Assembly: GCA_910588375.1 (NCBI GenBank)
Contig: CAJUQA010000014.1
Span: 1-64,000 of the forward strand
Length of the DNA: 64,000 bases
Origin: an uncultured Odoribacter sp.
Lineage (GTDB): Bacteria > Bacteroidota > Bacteroidia > Bacteroidales > Marinifilaceae
Reading direction: 5' to 3'
In this document: piece by piece, positions 28,310-37,854 of the stretch
How the letters are laid out: every line of letters begins with the position of its first letter
Numbering within the stretch: position 1 is the stretch's first letter
The notes under the pieces: generated by a model
Databases searched by the model: none
The model's input: only the letters and a program-made list of their open reading frames with translations
Told to the model about the DNA's origin: nothing
Position numbers and translations under genes: made by a program

Positions 28310-31123
28310 ATGTCTTCGTTTTTACATTTACTTGCCGCCGATTTACTCGGAAAGTATCCGAACTTCGAAGATATTACCATCATTTTCCCCAACAAACGAG
28401 CCGGATTGTTCTTAGCCGAAGAGCTTTCCCGCCTCATAGAACGTCCCACGTGGATGCCGAAAATCATCACGCTGTCCGATTTCATCCGTGAACAAACGGG
28501 ACTCCGGAAACCGGACGATTTAATCCTGATTATCAAACTGTACAAAACCTACCAACAGATCAGCGGTAATGAGGAAAAATTTGAAGACTTCTACTTTTGG
28601 GGCAATATGCTGCTGAACGACTTTGACGACATCGACAAATACCTCGTCGATGCCAAAGACCTTTTTTCCAATCTGACCGCTTTAAAAAACTTAGAATACA
28701 ATTTTCCCTATCTTCAACCGGAACAGATTGAAGTCATCAAAAAATTCTGGTCGACATTCAATCCGGAGAAATACAGCAAAGAACAGCAGGAATTCTTAAA
28801 AATCTGGGACAAACTCCATGCCCTTTACTCAACATTCAAAACATCCCTGTTTGAAGAAAAAATCGCTTACGAAGGAATGACGTTACGTCACTATCTGGAG
28901 CATATCGGGGAAACAAACCACAAGGGCATCGTGATTTTCGCCGGCTTCAATGCCTTGAATCTGTGCGAGAAACAGATTTTTTCCCATTTTCAAAACACAC
29001 GCCAAGCCTTTTTTTACTGGGATTACGACTTGTATTATTCAGCCGATGAACACCACGAAGCAGGAAAATATATCCGGGAAAATCTGCGCCTTTTCCCCAA
29101 TGAATTAGGCAAAGAACATTTCAACCAATTCAAATACAACGGAAAAAATATCGAATTTATTTCCGTCCCTTCCTCCATCGGACAAGCCAAACTTATTCCG
29201 GAACTTCTTCACGACGTATCTCCCGAGGAGTACACTCAAACCGCCATTGTACTGTGCGATGAACGCATGCTGCTGCCGGTGATGCACTCCATCCCGGAAC
29301 ACATCGGAAAAATCAATATTACGATGGGATATCCGGCACAGAATACCTCCGTCGCTTCCCTTATCCATTTATTGGGAGACCTCCGGAAATATGCCAAAAG
29401 CGGAACAAACGGAAATTATTACTACTATAAACCGGTGATCGCCCTGCTTAACCACAAATTAATCAAAGATGCCTGCCCCGGGGAAATCGACAGAATCACC
29501 GACTATATCAATAAAAAAAATATCGTATACGTTGCAGGGAAACACCTTCATTTCAATGCCCTCACACAAGCCATTTTCTCTGCGGAGAAGCCTCAAACTA
29601 TCGATTATATACTTTCTATTCTGCAACTTCTTTTACAGACGCTGAACGGGAAAGAAGAGCAATTCCATCCGATTGAAAAGGAATTTATTTTTCAAATTTT
29701 CACCCAATTACAAAGTCTGCAAAATACATTTGCCGAAGAAGGCATCGAACCGGAAGACAAACTCTATCTTCAGATTATCAACAAAGTAATCCATTCCGTT
29801 ACGATCCCGTTTTCTGGCGAACCACTGGAAGGCCTGCAACTAATGGGACTGATGGAGACCCGTATGTTGGATTTCAAAAAACTGATTATTTTATCAGCCA
29901 ACGAAGGAATTCTCCCCAAAACGTCCACCACCCCCTCTTTCATCCCCTATAATCTCCGCTTCGGTTTCAGACTACCCACACCGGAACATCAGGATATTCT
30001 TTTCGCTTATTATTTCTACCGGCTGCTGCAACGGGCAAAAGACATACACATCCTATACACGACGACCGTAAAAGGCATGAATGGCGGCGAAATGAGCCGC
30101 TATCTCTATCAGATTAAATACGAATCCGGACTGCCGTTGAAAGAAAGCAATTTCCAGAACCACATATCCGTTTCAGACCATCCTTTACCGGAAATACCCA
30201 AAACGCCCAATGTTCTGAACAAATTGTATCCGTACGGAGAATCGGAAGAACACCCGCTTTCTCCATCCGCACTGAATACATATATTGACTGCCCGCTGAA
30301 ATTTTATTTCAAATATCCCGCAGGCATAAAGGAAAAAGAAGAAATAGCAGAAGAATTAGACCACCGGTTGCTCGGAAACATATTCCACGAATGCGCCGAA
30401 TCCCTGTATGCAACTGTATCTCAAGGAACCGTTACACCTGAAATCATTGACCATTTTCTGCACAATCCGAAACTTCTCGACGAACACATCAAACATTCCT
30501 ATCTGAATTTCTATGACCAACAGGTCTCCCGATTGATTGACAGCGGAAGCAACGAACTTATCCTGACTATCATTCGCAAATATCTTATTCAGATGTTCCG
30601 CTACGACCGCCAGATTGCCCCATTCCGGCTGATTTCAATGGAAAAGAAATACAGTTTTCCCATTCTTATTGACACGGGAACAACGACCCGAACAATCCAC
30701 ATCGGCGGTATCATCGACCGGATAGACGAAACGGAACAAGCAATCCGCATCATCGATTATAAGACGGGAAGCGATACCACCACATTCAAAAATATCGAAT
30801 CCCTTTTTGACGGAACGAACCCCACACGCAACAAAGCAGCTTTTCAGACCATGCTGTATTGTTTGATGTTCGGGAAAGAAAGGCAAAACACCCCCCTGCA
30901 GCCCGGTATTTACAGTACCAAATTACTCTTTACCCCCGACTATTCTCCTTTATTAAAAAACGATAAAGAGCCTATTGTCAATTTTGAAAGATATAAAGAT
31001 GAATTTGAGGGTCTACTGAAACAACTGTTGGAAAAACTCTTTTCTCCCGACGGTGCGTTCACCCCGACCACCAATGAGAAGAAATGCCGCACCTGCCCCT
31101 ACTCTATCATCTGCCGGAAATAA
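28310..31123 (+). CDS. AddB-like PD-(D/E)XK nuclease family protein
   Basis: The 937-residue protein resembles AddB of helicase-nuclease complexes. The C-terminal nuclease has IHIGGIIDRIDE near residue 800, then IIDYKTGSD with the D-x-K catalytic pair. Four cysteines that could hold a 4Fe-4S cluster occur as in AddB: one in YIDCPLKFYF near residue 660 and three in CRTCPYSIIC at the end. The N-terminal helicase-like half begins IIFPNKRAGLFLAEEL and lacks a Walker A GKT, so it is probably a degenerate ATPase. No AddA gene lies beside it here. Role in double-strand break end processing is inferred from the family. Confidence 0.85.
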   Translation: MSSFLHLLAADLLGKYPNFEDITIIFPNKRAGLFLAEELSRLIERPTWMPKIITLSDFIREQTGLRKPDDLILIIKLYKTYQQISGNEEKFEDFYFWGNMLLNDFDDIDKYLVDAKDLFSNLTALKNLEYNFPYLQPEQIEVIKKFWSTFNPEKYSKEQQEFLKIWDKLHALYSTFKTSLFEEKIAYEGMTLRHYLEHIGETNHKGIVIFAGFNALNLCEKQIFSHFQNTRQAFFYWDYDLYYSADEHHEAGKYIRENLRLFPNELGKEHFNQFKYNGKNIEFISVPSSIGQAKLIPELLHDVSPEEYTQTAIVLCDERMLLPVMHSIPEHIGKINITMGYPAQNTSVASLIHLLGDLRKYAKSGTNGNYYYYKPVIALLNHKLIKDACPGEIDRITDYINKKNIVYVAGKHLHFNALTQAIFSAEKPQTIDYILSILQLLLQTLNGKEEQFHPIEKEFIFQIFTQLQSLQNTFAEEGIEPEDKLYLQIINKVIHSVTIPFSGEPLEGLQLMGLMETRMLDFKKLIILSANEGILPKTSTTPSFIPYNLRFGFRLPTPEHQDILFAYYFYRLLQRAKDIHILYTTTVKGMNGGEMSRYLYQIKYESGLPLKESNFQNHISVSDHPLPEIPKTPNVLNKLYPYGESEEHPLSPSALNTYIDCPLKFYFKYPAGIKEKEEIAEELDHRLLGNIFHECAESLYATVSQGTVTPEIIDHFLHNPKLLDEHIKHSYLNFYDQQVSRLIDSGSNELILTIIRKYLIQMFRYDRQIAPFRLISMEKKYSFPILIDTGTTTRTIHIGGIIDRIDETEQAIRIIDYKTGSDTTTFKNIESLFDGTNPTRNKAAFQTMLYCLMFGKERQNTPLQPGIYSTKLLFTPDYSPLLKNDKEPIVNFERYKDEFEGLLKQLLEKLFSPDGAFTPTTNEKKCRTCPYSIICRK

Positions 31124-31126
31124 AAA

Positions 31127-31155
31127 AAGAAGCCTTCCGGCTTCTTCTATTTTTT
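31127..31155. terminator. Bidirectional terminator between the AddB-like and DUF2795 genes
   Basis: AAGAAGCC (31127-31134) and GGCTTCTT (31139-31146) form an 8-bp stem with loop TTCC, flanked by an A tract on the left and T tract on the right, between converging genes. Confidence 0.8.
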
Positions 31156-31375
31156 AATACTCATCTTCGTTGAAGAAAAAATCATCCTTGCTCGGATAAT
31201 CGGGCCAGATATCTTCGATACTTTCGAAAATTTCTTCATCGTCTTCGATATCCTGAAGGTTTTCGATCACTTCCAACGGCGCCCCCGAACGGATAGCGTA
31301 ATCTATCAATTCGTCTTTAGAAGCCGGCCACGGCGCATCTTCCAGTTTAGATGCAAGTTCAAGAGTCCAGTACAT
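31154..31375 (-). CDS. DUF2795 domain-containing small acidic protein
   Basis: The 73-residue protein starts MYWTLELASKLEDAPWPASK and continues DELIDYAIRSGAPLEVIENL, the DUF2795 pattern. The C-terminal third is strongly acidic and aromatic. It is highly conserved across Bacteroidales as far as I recall, but has no proven function. It has its own promoter (31415-31445) and a terminator shared with the nuclease gene, so it is monocistronic. Confidence 0.85.
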   Translation of the reverse strand: MYWTLELASKLEDAPWPASKDELIDYAIRSGAPLEVIENLQDIEDDEEIFESIEDIWPDYPSKDDFFFNEDEY

Positions 31376-31414
31376 AATTGCTCTGCTTTAAATGTTGGCA
31401 TTCCTATTTTGCCG

Positions 31415-31445
31415 CAAAAGTATACTTTTTATAAGAATAAACAAT
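31415..31445 (-). promoter_or_regulatory. Promoter of the DUF2795 gene (-7 TACTTTTG, -33 ATTG)
   Basis: On the minus strand TACTTTTG occupies 31422-31415 and a TTTG-like ATTG occupies 31445-31442, with 19 bases between them. The start codon is about 40 bases downstream. Confidence 0.6.
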
Positions 31446-31507
31446 ACCCATTCTTGAAAAATACATATAAAAAGAATTAAAAACGCCGGTACATGCACTC
31501 CAATCGG

Positions 31508-33292
31508 TCATTCATCGGAGAAATGTTGCAGTACCCGCCGGTATGTATTGAATATCTTGGCTTTCGACACGAAACCGACATATTTGCCTTCCTGGATTAC
31601 CGGAAGATTCCAGGCGCCGGTATCCTCAAATTTCTTCATCACCGCATCCATCAAATCCTCCACATTGACAATCGTCGGGGGCGTCGTCATATAATCCCGC
31701 ACATACGTCGTGGCATATAAATCCTGGTTAAACATGATTTTACGGATATCGTCCAGCAACACTATTCCCAACAATTCATTGTTGGCATCCACGACCGGAA
31801 ATATATTCCGGCTGGAACGGGAAACAATCTTTACCAAATCCCCCAAAGTGGCATCTACCGACACAGTTTTCAAATCCGTTTCAATCACTTTATTCAGCTT
31901 CATCAAAGTCAATACGGCCTTGTCTTTATTATGGGTAATCAAATCCCCTTTCATGGCCAACCGGCGCGCATATATCGAATGAGGCTCCATTCCCCGACCG
32001 GTCAGATGAGCCATGACCGAAGTAATCATCAAAGGTACAAGCAAGGAATAGCCCCCCGTAATTTCCGCAATCAGGAACATGGCGGTCAAAGGCGAATTCA
32101 TCACACCGGACATCACTCCCGCCATCCCCGCCAAAACAAAATAGCTCACAGGCACCGTAGCGATTCCCGACAGATTAATCAAGGTAGCCACCAAATACCC
32201 CCCGATACCTCCCGTAAACAAACTGGGGGCAAAAACACCGCCGACACCGCCGCTTCCGTTGGTCAAAGCCGTAGCTATCACTTTTACAAAAAGCAGCCCG
32301 ATGACATACAGGACAATCATAAAAGCACTGCTTTTAAAATCAAAGAAATACGTATTTTTTAAAATATTGTCCGCATTGTCGGTCAGTAAATCCTGCAAGG
32401 CAGTATATCCCTCGCCATATAAAGGCGGGAAAGCATAAATCAACAATCCCAGCAACGCCCCTCCTACCGCCACCTTTTTAAACGGATTCCTCATATTCGC
32501 CACAAACTGCTCAATCCGTATATTCATGCGGATAAAATACACCGACAGAAAACCGCAGCAGATACCGAGAATAATGTAATAGGGCACATTGGCCAGCGCA
32601 AAATGGTCATGCACCGCAAAATTCAGCACAATACCGTCCCCCATCATAAAATAAACGAGGACATACGAAGAAATAGCCGAAATCATCAGCGGTATCAACG
32701 AAGCCATTGTCAAATCCAACATCAGGACTTCAAGAGTAAACACGATACCCGCAATAGGCGCTTTGAATATTCCGGCAATGGCTCCCGCCGCCCCGCAACC
32801 GATCATCAGAGTCATCACTTTGTAGTTCATCCGGAAAAAGCGCGCCAGATTAGAGCCGATAGAAGCCCCCGTCAAAACAATGGTTGCCTCCGTACCCACC
32901 GAACCACCGAAACCGATAGTAATGGTACTCGCAATCATGGAAGAATAATTGTTATGAGGCTTAATCATGCTGTTCCGCCTGGAAATAGCGTACAATACTT
33001 TCGTCACCCCGTGACTGATATCTTCCCGCACAAAATAACGGACAAAAAGAGAAGTAAGACATATCCCGATAAAAGGATAAATAAAAAACAGGAGACTCCC
33101 GCTGTCCACCTGAAGGCGTTCCGTAAAAAACACATGGGTGAAGTGCACCATATTCTTCAGCAAAATAGCTGCCAATCCCGACACGATTCCCACCAACAGA
33201 CTCAGTACCAGGATAAAATTCTTTTCCTTCACATACTTCACCCGCCAAATCAGAAAACGTCCGAACCAACTGCTCTCACTGCCCTCAGCCAT
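31508..33292 (-). CDS. ClC-family chloride channel/antiporter with C-terminal CBS pair
   Basis: The 594-residue protein has about ten to twelve membrane helices (residues 25-430) and two CBS domains at about 455-590 (DATLGDLVKIVSRSSRNIFPV; FVSKAKIFNTYRRVLQ). The selectivity motifs are partly altered: the gating-glutamate loop reads GGSVGTEATIVLTG near residue 130, keeping the Glu but with Ala instead of Pro, and the late loop reads GGVGGVFAPSLF. The Glu suggests H+/Cl- exchange rather than pure channel behaviour; this is inference. The CBS pair may bind adenosine nucleotides. It stands alone. Confidence 0.9.
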   Translation of the reverse strand: MAEGSESSWFGRFLIWRVKYVKEKNFILVLSLLVGIVSGLAAILLKNMVHFTHVFFTERLQVDSGSLLFFIYPFIGICLTSLFVRYFVREDISHGVTKVLYAISRRNSMIKPHNNYSSMIASTITIGFGGSVGTEATIVLTGASIGSNLARFFRMNYKVMTLMIGCGAAGAIAGIFKAPIAGIVFTLEVLMLDLTMASLIPLMISAISSYVLVYFMMGDGIVLNFAVHDHFALANVPYYIILGICCGFLSVYFIRMNIRIEQFVANMRNPFKKVAVGGALLGLLIYAFPPLYGEGYTALQDLLTDNADNILKNTYFFDFKSSAFMIVLYVIGLLFVKVIATALTNGSGGVGGVFAPSLFTGGIGGYLVATLINLSGIATVPVSYFVLAGMAGVMSGVMNSPLTAMFLIAEITGGYSLLVPLMITSVMAHLTGRGMEPHSIYARRLAMKGDLITHNKDKAVLTLMKLNKVIETDLKTVSVDATLGDLVKIVSRSSRNIFPVVDANNELLGIVLLDDIRKIMFNQDLYATTYVRDYMTTPPTIVNVEDLMDAVMKKFEDTGAWNLPVIQEGKYVGFVSKAKIFNTYRRVLQHFSDE

Positions 33293-33329
33293 AATTTTCC
33301 ACTGTAAGAAAGGTTAAACACGCGACTGA

Positions 33330-34463
33330 CTATCGCACAATCTTATTAATACTTTTTATGGAACCGTACTGCGGATAGAATTCCAATTGCAATCCTTCCC
33401 CGCTGATTACATCCGTCGGAAACTTCTTAATCATACCCAACTGGGGAATAACACTACGGAAGCACTGCAACTCCTCAGTCAGCCGGACAAGCTTCACGTC
33501 GGCCACGGCCGGTACCCGGTAATAGACCACCGACTGCGTCGGTTCCGCCTGCATTTCTGCCGCAGCCGGAACAATCACCCGTTCCGCTACCAAACTATAG
33601 GCCGTAGCCGAAACATTTTTCCTATCGACAAACCCCTCCGAACTACTGAACCGGAAAGCCACCACCGCTTCATTTTCCTTTTCTATGGTACAAACAAATA
33701 CCCGTTCAAAACTCTGTTTCACTTTCTTTCCCATGAAAAGGCTCAGATAATCCTGTTCCATTCGGTCGAACTCTTTCAGAATCACCTGCAACGACTTCCC
33801 GTCCGGCACTTCATTCTCGGCTGCCAGTAACTTCACCCGTTCCGAACGAATCCGGAATATCTCTCTGACAGCTTCCGCCATCAGGTCCCGTTTCGTTTTG
33901 GGTTTATAACTTATAATGGGATCCCAGATACGTTTCACCACACCGTCGATTTCCTGCTCCACATAATTCGTATCCAATATCTCTTTCAAAGGATTGTATG
34001 TACGCAAATCCGTCATCCTGATTTCCCGTTGCCGCCCCCCTTCCTGAGCCCGGTACTCCATCCCTTCCATCTGCGCTTTCATTGTCACAGAACCGGCAGC
34101 AATACCGGCCAAAAATCCTTCCGGACTCAAACTCAACATAACCGAACCGTAATCGCCCGTCGCAGTCATCGAATACACCGTCTTTTCGTCAGGTACGGAA
34201 AAAGGAGTCACCTCTACGGACTTTATCTCCCACTGTTCCTTCAATGCCGTAACTTCCGGTTTCATTCCCAACTCTTTTTCCGCAAACTCCGCATAAGGAC
34301 CGGGGATATGGCGCACCGCTTCCGCCTTCACCTTCACCTTATATGAGACTTTCGGCAAACAATAGCTGACCGTCACAGGCGTATTGATTTCTTTCTTCTT
34401 TTGGGCGAAACTCCCCGAAGTCATTAAAATTCCACAAACCAGAATGAATACGATTCTTTTCAT
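33330..34463 (-). CDS. DUF4831 family secreted protein
   Basis: The 377-residue protein has a clear signal peptide (MKRIVFILVCGILMTSGSFAQ) and matches the DUF4831 pattern found in Bacteroidales: VSYCLPKVSYKVKVKAEAVR near residue 29, GPYAEFAEKELG near residue 54, and DPIISYKPKTKRDLMAEAVREIFRIR near residue 180. No catalytic motif is recognisable. It is 21 bases downstream of the NAD(P)HX repair gene and probably co-transcribed with it. Function unknown; location periplasmic. Confidence 0.78.
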   Translation of the reverse strand: MKRIVFILVCGILMTSGSFAQKKKEINTPVTVSYCLPKVSYKVKVKAEAVRHIPGPYAEFAEKELGMKPEVTALKEQWEIKSVEVTPFSVPDEKTVYSMTATGDYGSVMLSLSPEGFLAGIAAGSVTMKAQMEGMEYRAQEGGRQREIRMTDLRTYNPLKEILDTNYVEQEIDGVVKRIWDPIISYKPKTKRDLMAEAVREIFRIRSERVKLLAAENEVPDGKSLQVILKEFDRMEQDYLSLFMGKKVKQSFERVFVCTIEKENEAVVAFRFSSSEGFVDRKNVSATAYSLVAERVIVPAAAEMQAEPTQSVVYYRVPAVADVKLVRLTEELQCFRSVIPQLGMIKKFPTDVISGEGLQLEFYPQYGSIKSINKIVR

Positions 34464-34484
34464 AAAACAAAACAGTATATGTTA

Positions 34485-35987
34485 CTATTCCAATATTTTC
34501 CAAGCCTTTCCCATGGTTTCCGCCACTTTTCCAGCACAAATGCCGCGCATTCCGTTTTCCTCCGCAACAATATCTCCCGCCAAACCGTGAGCAAACACGC
34601 CAATCATCGCAGCTTCTCTTGCCTCTATTCCCGAGGCCAGCAACGCTAACAGAACTCCCGTCAACACATCCCCCATTCCTCCCTTGGCCATTCCCGGATT
34701 ACCGGTCATGTTAAAATAGCACTTCCCCTCCGGCGTCGCAATCACGGTATGGGCTCCTTTTAAAATCATCACAACCCCATAGTGATGTGCAAAATTGCTT
34801 AAATTATTTAATCTCTCAAAATCATTTCCACTTTTTCCTGCCAATCTCTCAAATTCTTTCGGGTGGGGCGTCAGGATACTGCCTGCCGGCAAAAGCGGAA
34901 GTAATGCCCGGTTTTCCGCCAATACATTCAAAGCATCGGCATCAAGCACCAGTTTTCCCCGCCAGCGCATCAGCAATTCTTCCAGCGCTTTCACCGTTAA
35001 AGCGTCCTTGCCTATGGCAGGACCACATCCTACGGCAGCATAACGTCCCAGGTCTCCAAGACAAGAAAAACAATATTCCGAACGGTCGGTTTCTATCAAA
35101 GCTTCGGGCACCGTCGACTGCAGGATTTCCACACCCGCCCGCGGCACATGACAGGAAAGCAAACCGACTCCGGACCTCACGGCCGCTTGGGCTGCCAACA
35201 CAGCCGCACCCATCATATACCGGCTACCGGCAATAAGCAAAGCATGGCCGTTCATCCCTTTGTGGGCAAAAACCGAAGGCCGCGGCAATAAATCCCGAAC
35301 CAGCTCCTCCGACAGATAATAATACTCCGTTTCCACCCCGGCAATACCCTGCGGATGCAAACCGATATCCAACACCTGCCACTTCCCGACAAAGGGTTCA
35401 TTTTCCGGCAACATAAATGCCAATTTGGGAAATTGGAACGTCAGTGTATAATCCGCCCGCACAATAGCCTCCCGGTCATTCTGCGAATTATCCTCCCCCA
35501 TCAATCCGGACGGCATATCGACAGCCACTACCCGGTTCGGCAACCCGTTTACTTTCCGTATCAGCTCTCGGGCCCTACCGGTCACTTTCCGGTCGAGTCC
35601 CGTCCCGAACAAGGCATCCACAATCCAGACTTCCGGATGCGGCTGAAATGCCGCCGCATCCGCCAATTCAATCCGCTCCCCTCCCCATCTCCGGCTATTT
35701 TGTTCGCATTCCGGTGATTTCAATGTCCCCGGCAACTGATACACAACAACTTCATAGCCTTTTTCGCTCAACAAACGGGCTATGACATACCCGTCACCTC
35801 CATTGTTCCCTTTTCCGGCAAGTACCGCTATTTTCACCTTTCCCGGAAAAATTTCCACCGCTTTTTCAACCCACCTCCCGGCTGCCCTTTCCATCAGTTC
35901 AAGAGAGGTTACAGGCTCGTTTTCAATCGTATAGCGATCCACATCAGCCACATGACCTGCCGGAATTATCTTCTTCAATCCATTCAT
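34485..35987 (-). CDS. nnr: Bifunctional NAD(P)H-hydrate epimerase / ADP-dependent NAD(P)H-hydrate dehydratase
   Basis: I start the gene at 35987 (MNGLKKIIPAGHVADVDRYT, about 500 residues); the longer frame to 36053 adds 22 residues unlike the family. The N-terminal YjeF_N epimerase domain has AGKGNNGGDGYVIARLL near residue 55 and DALFGTGLDRKV near residue 124. The C-terminal carbohydrate-kinase-like dehydratase domain has LTPHPKEFERLAG near residue 365 and GNPGMAKGGMGDVLTGVLLAL near residue 432. Together the two activities repair hydrated NADH/NADPH. The fused arrangement is standard in bacteria. Confidence 0.93.
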   Translation of the reverse strand: MNGLKKIIPAGHVADVDRYTIENEPVTSLELMERAAGRWVEKAVEIFPGKVKIAVLAGKGNNGGDGYVIARLLSEKGYEVVVYQLPGTLKSPECEQNSRRWGGERIELADAAAFQPHPEVWIVDALFGTGLDRKVTGRARELIRKVNGLPNRVVAVDMPSGLMGEDNSQNDREAIVRADYTLTFQFPKLAFMLPENEPFVGKWQVLDIGLHPQGIAGVETEYYYLSEELVRDLLPRPSVFAHKGMNGHALLIAGSRYMMGAAVLAAQAAVRSGVGLLSCHVPRAGVEILQSTVPEALIETDRSEYCFSCLGDLGRYAAVGCGPAIGKDALTVKALEELLMRWRGKLVLDADALNVLAENRALLPLLPAGSILTPHPKEFERLAGKSGNDFERLNNLSNFAHHYGVVMILKGAHTVIATPEGKCYFNMTGNPGMAKGGMGDVLTGVLLALLASGIEAREAAMIGVFAHGLAGDIVAEENGMRGICAGKVAETMGKAWKILE

Positions 35988-36034
35988 TCCTATCTGTTCA
36001 AACGTTTTAAAATCGAAAAATAAATAAAAATTCT

Positions 36035-36042
36035 TACATTTG
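36035..36042 (+). promoter_or_regulatory. -7 promoter element (TACATTTG) of the peptide transporter gene
   Basis: A perfect TAnnTTTG lies 41 bases before the ATG at 36084 in the divergent gap with the NAD(P)HX gene. Confidence 0.5.
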
Positions 36043-36083
36043 CCTTCGTGCATAAATTAATAATAACTTAAATAATTAAATCC

Positions 36084-37610
36084 ATGTTTCAAAATCAACC
36101 CAAAGGTTTGTATGCCCTGGCACTTGCCAATACCGGTGAACGCTTCGGCTACTATACCATGATTGCCGTTTTCGCCCTTTTCCTGCGGGCCAATTTCGGC
36201 TTATCCGCCAGTGCGGCAGGTGCCATTTACAGCACCTTTCTTGCTCTCGTCTATTTCCTGCCCCTGATCGGCGGCATCATGGCCGATAAATTCGGATTCG
36301 GGAAAATGGTTACCATCGGTATCGGCATCATGTTTGCCGGCTACCTGTTCCTTTCCGTACCCTTAGGCAGCGGCACCGTAGCACTCGTCAGCATGCTGAT
36401 GGCCCTGGCGCTTATCAGCTTCGGCACCGGATTATTCAAAGGCAACCTGCAAGTCATGGTCGGCAACCTTTACGATAATCCCCAATACGAAAAACAACGC
36501 GACTCCGGATTCTCCATTTTCTATATGGCCATCAATATCGGTGCCTTATTTGCACCGACGGCTGCCGTAAGAATCAAGGAATATGCCGAAACGGCGTGGG
36601 GATTTTCCGGAAATGACGCTTATCATTTCTCTTTCGCGGTAGCCTGTGCATCGCTCATTCTTTCCATCGCCATCTACTACGGTTTCCGTAGCTGGTTCCG
36701 CCACGTGGAAGGCGACAAGAAAAATGCCGGTGCGGCCAAAACCGCAGCTGCCGAACAATCGCTCACCCCGGCACAAACCAAAGAGCGCATCGTTGCGCTT
36801 TGCCTGGTATTCGCCGTCGTGATTTTCTTCTGGATGGCTTTCCACCAGAACGGTCTGGCCTTAACCTACTTTGCCGACGAATTTACACAAAAAACAGCCA
36901 GCGGCGCCATGAGCATGCCTTTCGACGTCCTGAACCTCGTATTCGTGATTATCGCCGTATATGCAGGCTTCTCCCTGTTCCAAAGTAAAACCCCGAAAGC
37001 CAAAGGCATTTCCGCCGCCGTTTTCGTAGCATCCATCGCCTTCCTGGTATGGAAATATTTCGGAGCAGAAGGCAAGACCATCGACGTCAGTGCCCCTATT
37101 TTCCAACAATTCAACCCGTTCTACGTAGTGGCATTAACCCCGGTAAGCATGGCAATCTTCGGAGCATTGGCACAAAAAGGCAAAGAACCTTCCGCCCCGC
37201 GTAAAATCGCTTACGGCATGCTGGTCGCCGCCCTCGGCTTCGGCTTTATGCTCTACGCATCTTTAGGATTACTCACTCCGGACGAACAAAAATCTGCCGG
37301 CGACGCCGCCATTTTCGTTTCTCCCAATTGGCTCATCGGCACCTATCTCATCCTGACATTTGCCGAACTGCTTCTTTCTCCGATGGGAATCTCCTTCGTG
37401 AGCAAGGTAGCTCCTCCGAAATACAAAGGCATGATGATGGGCGGCTGGTTTGTCGCTACCGCTATCGGCAACCTGTTGGTCAGTGTCGGCGGCTTCCTGT
37501 GGGGCGGTTTCCCGTTATGGGCAGTATGGGGCGTATTCATTGTCCTCTGTCTACTCAGTGCCGTATTCATGTTCGCCATGATGAAACGCCTGGAAAACGC
37601 GACCAAATAA
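36084..37610 (+). CDS. Proton-dependent oligopeptide transporter (POT/PTR2, MFS)
   Basis: The 508-residue inner-membrane protein has about fourteen spans. The N-terminus shows the POT signature ANTGERFGYYTMIAVFALFL (a shortened form of ExxERFxYY) and GGIMADKFGFGKM near residue 63, then GTGLFKGNLQVMVGNLY near residue 114 and FSIFYMAINIGALFAP near residue 138. It imports di- or tripeptides with protons. The gene is GC-rich in codon choice compared with the polysaccharide locus. It has its own promoter and terminator. Confidence 0.9.
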   Translation: MFQNQPKGLYALALANTGERFGYYTMIAVFALFLRANFGLSASAAGAIYSTFLALVYFLPLIGGIMADKFGFGKMVTIGIGIMFAGYLFLSVPLGSGTVALVSMLMALALISFGTGLFKGNLQVMVGNLYDNPQYEKQRDSGFSIFYMAINIGALFAPTAAVRIKEYAETAWGFSGNDAYHFSFAVACASLILSIAIYYGFRSWFRHVEGDKKNAGAAKTAAAEQSLTPAQTKERIVALCLVFAVVIFFWMAFHQNGLALTYFADEFTQKTASGAMSMPFDVLNLVFVIIAVYAGFSLFQSKTPKAKGISAAVFVASIAFLVWKYFGAEGKTIDVSAPIFQQFNPFYVVALTPVSMAIFGALAQKGKEPSAPRKIAYGMLVAALGFGFMLYASLGLLTPDEQKSAGDAAIFVSPNWLIGTYLILTFAELLLSPMGISFVSKVAPPKYKGMMMGGWFVATAIGNLLVSVGGFLWGGFPLWAVWGVFIVLCLLSAVFMFAMMKRLENATK

Positions 37611-37633
37611 GCAAAACACGTTTATAACGAATT

Positions 37634-37664
37634 AAAAGCTGTCCTGTCCGGACAGCTTTTATTA
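37634..37664 (+). terminator. Terminator after the peptide transporter gene
   Basis: AAAAGCTGTCC (37634-37644) pairs with GGACAGCTTTT (37650-37660) around loop TGTCC, followed by an AT-rich tract. Confidence 0.85.
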
Positions 37665-37693
37665 TATTAAAACTCAAAAAAATATTTTTGTTT

Positions 37694-37724
37694 TTTGCTG
37701 GAATAAAAAAAAAGACTACTTTTG
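37694..37724 (+). promoter_or_regulatory. Promoter of tRNA-Gln (-33 TTTG, -7 TACTTTTG)
   Basis: TTTG at 37694-37697 and TACTTTTG at 37717-37724 are 19 bases apart, an exact match to the Bacteroidales consensus. The tRNA begins 23 bases downstream. Confidence 0.75.
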
Positions 37725-37747
37725 TGCCGTTAAAGAACAACACACAT

Positions 37748-37818
37748 TGTTCAATGGTGTAATGGCAGCACAACAGATTCTGGTCCTGTTAGTCAAGGTT
37801 CGAATCCTTGTTGAACAA
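37748..37818 (+). tRNA. tRNA-Gln (anticodon CUG)
   Basis: The 71-base cloverleaf has acceptor arms TGTTCAA (37748-37754) and TTGAACA (37811-37817), discriminator A, T arm CAAGG-TTCGAAT-CCTTG (37794-37810), and anticodon loop TTCTGGT with anticodon CTG. The anticodon stem ACAGA/CCTGT has an A-C mismatch at its loop end. The 3' CCA is not fully encoded (ACA follows). It has its own promoter and terminator. Confidence 0.93.
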
Positions 37819-37820
37819 CA

Positions 37821-37854
37821 AAAAACCGTCGGATTGACCGGCGGTTTTTCTTTT
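37821..37854 (+). terminator. Terminator after tRNA-Gln
   Basis: AAAAACCGTCGG (37821-37832) pairs with CCGGCGGTTTTT (37838-37849) with a 5-base loop and one T-G wobble, ending in T-rich sequence. Confidence 0.85.

Noticed and set aside
32603..33307. 234-residue plus-strand open frame opposite the ClC gene
   Set aside because: It is rich in His/Arg/Gln with no domain signature and lies wholly antisense to a well-supported membrane protein with ClC and CBS motifs.
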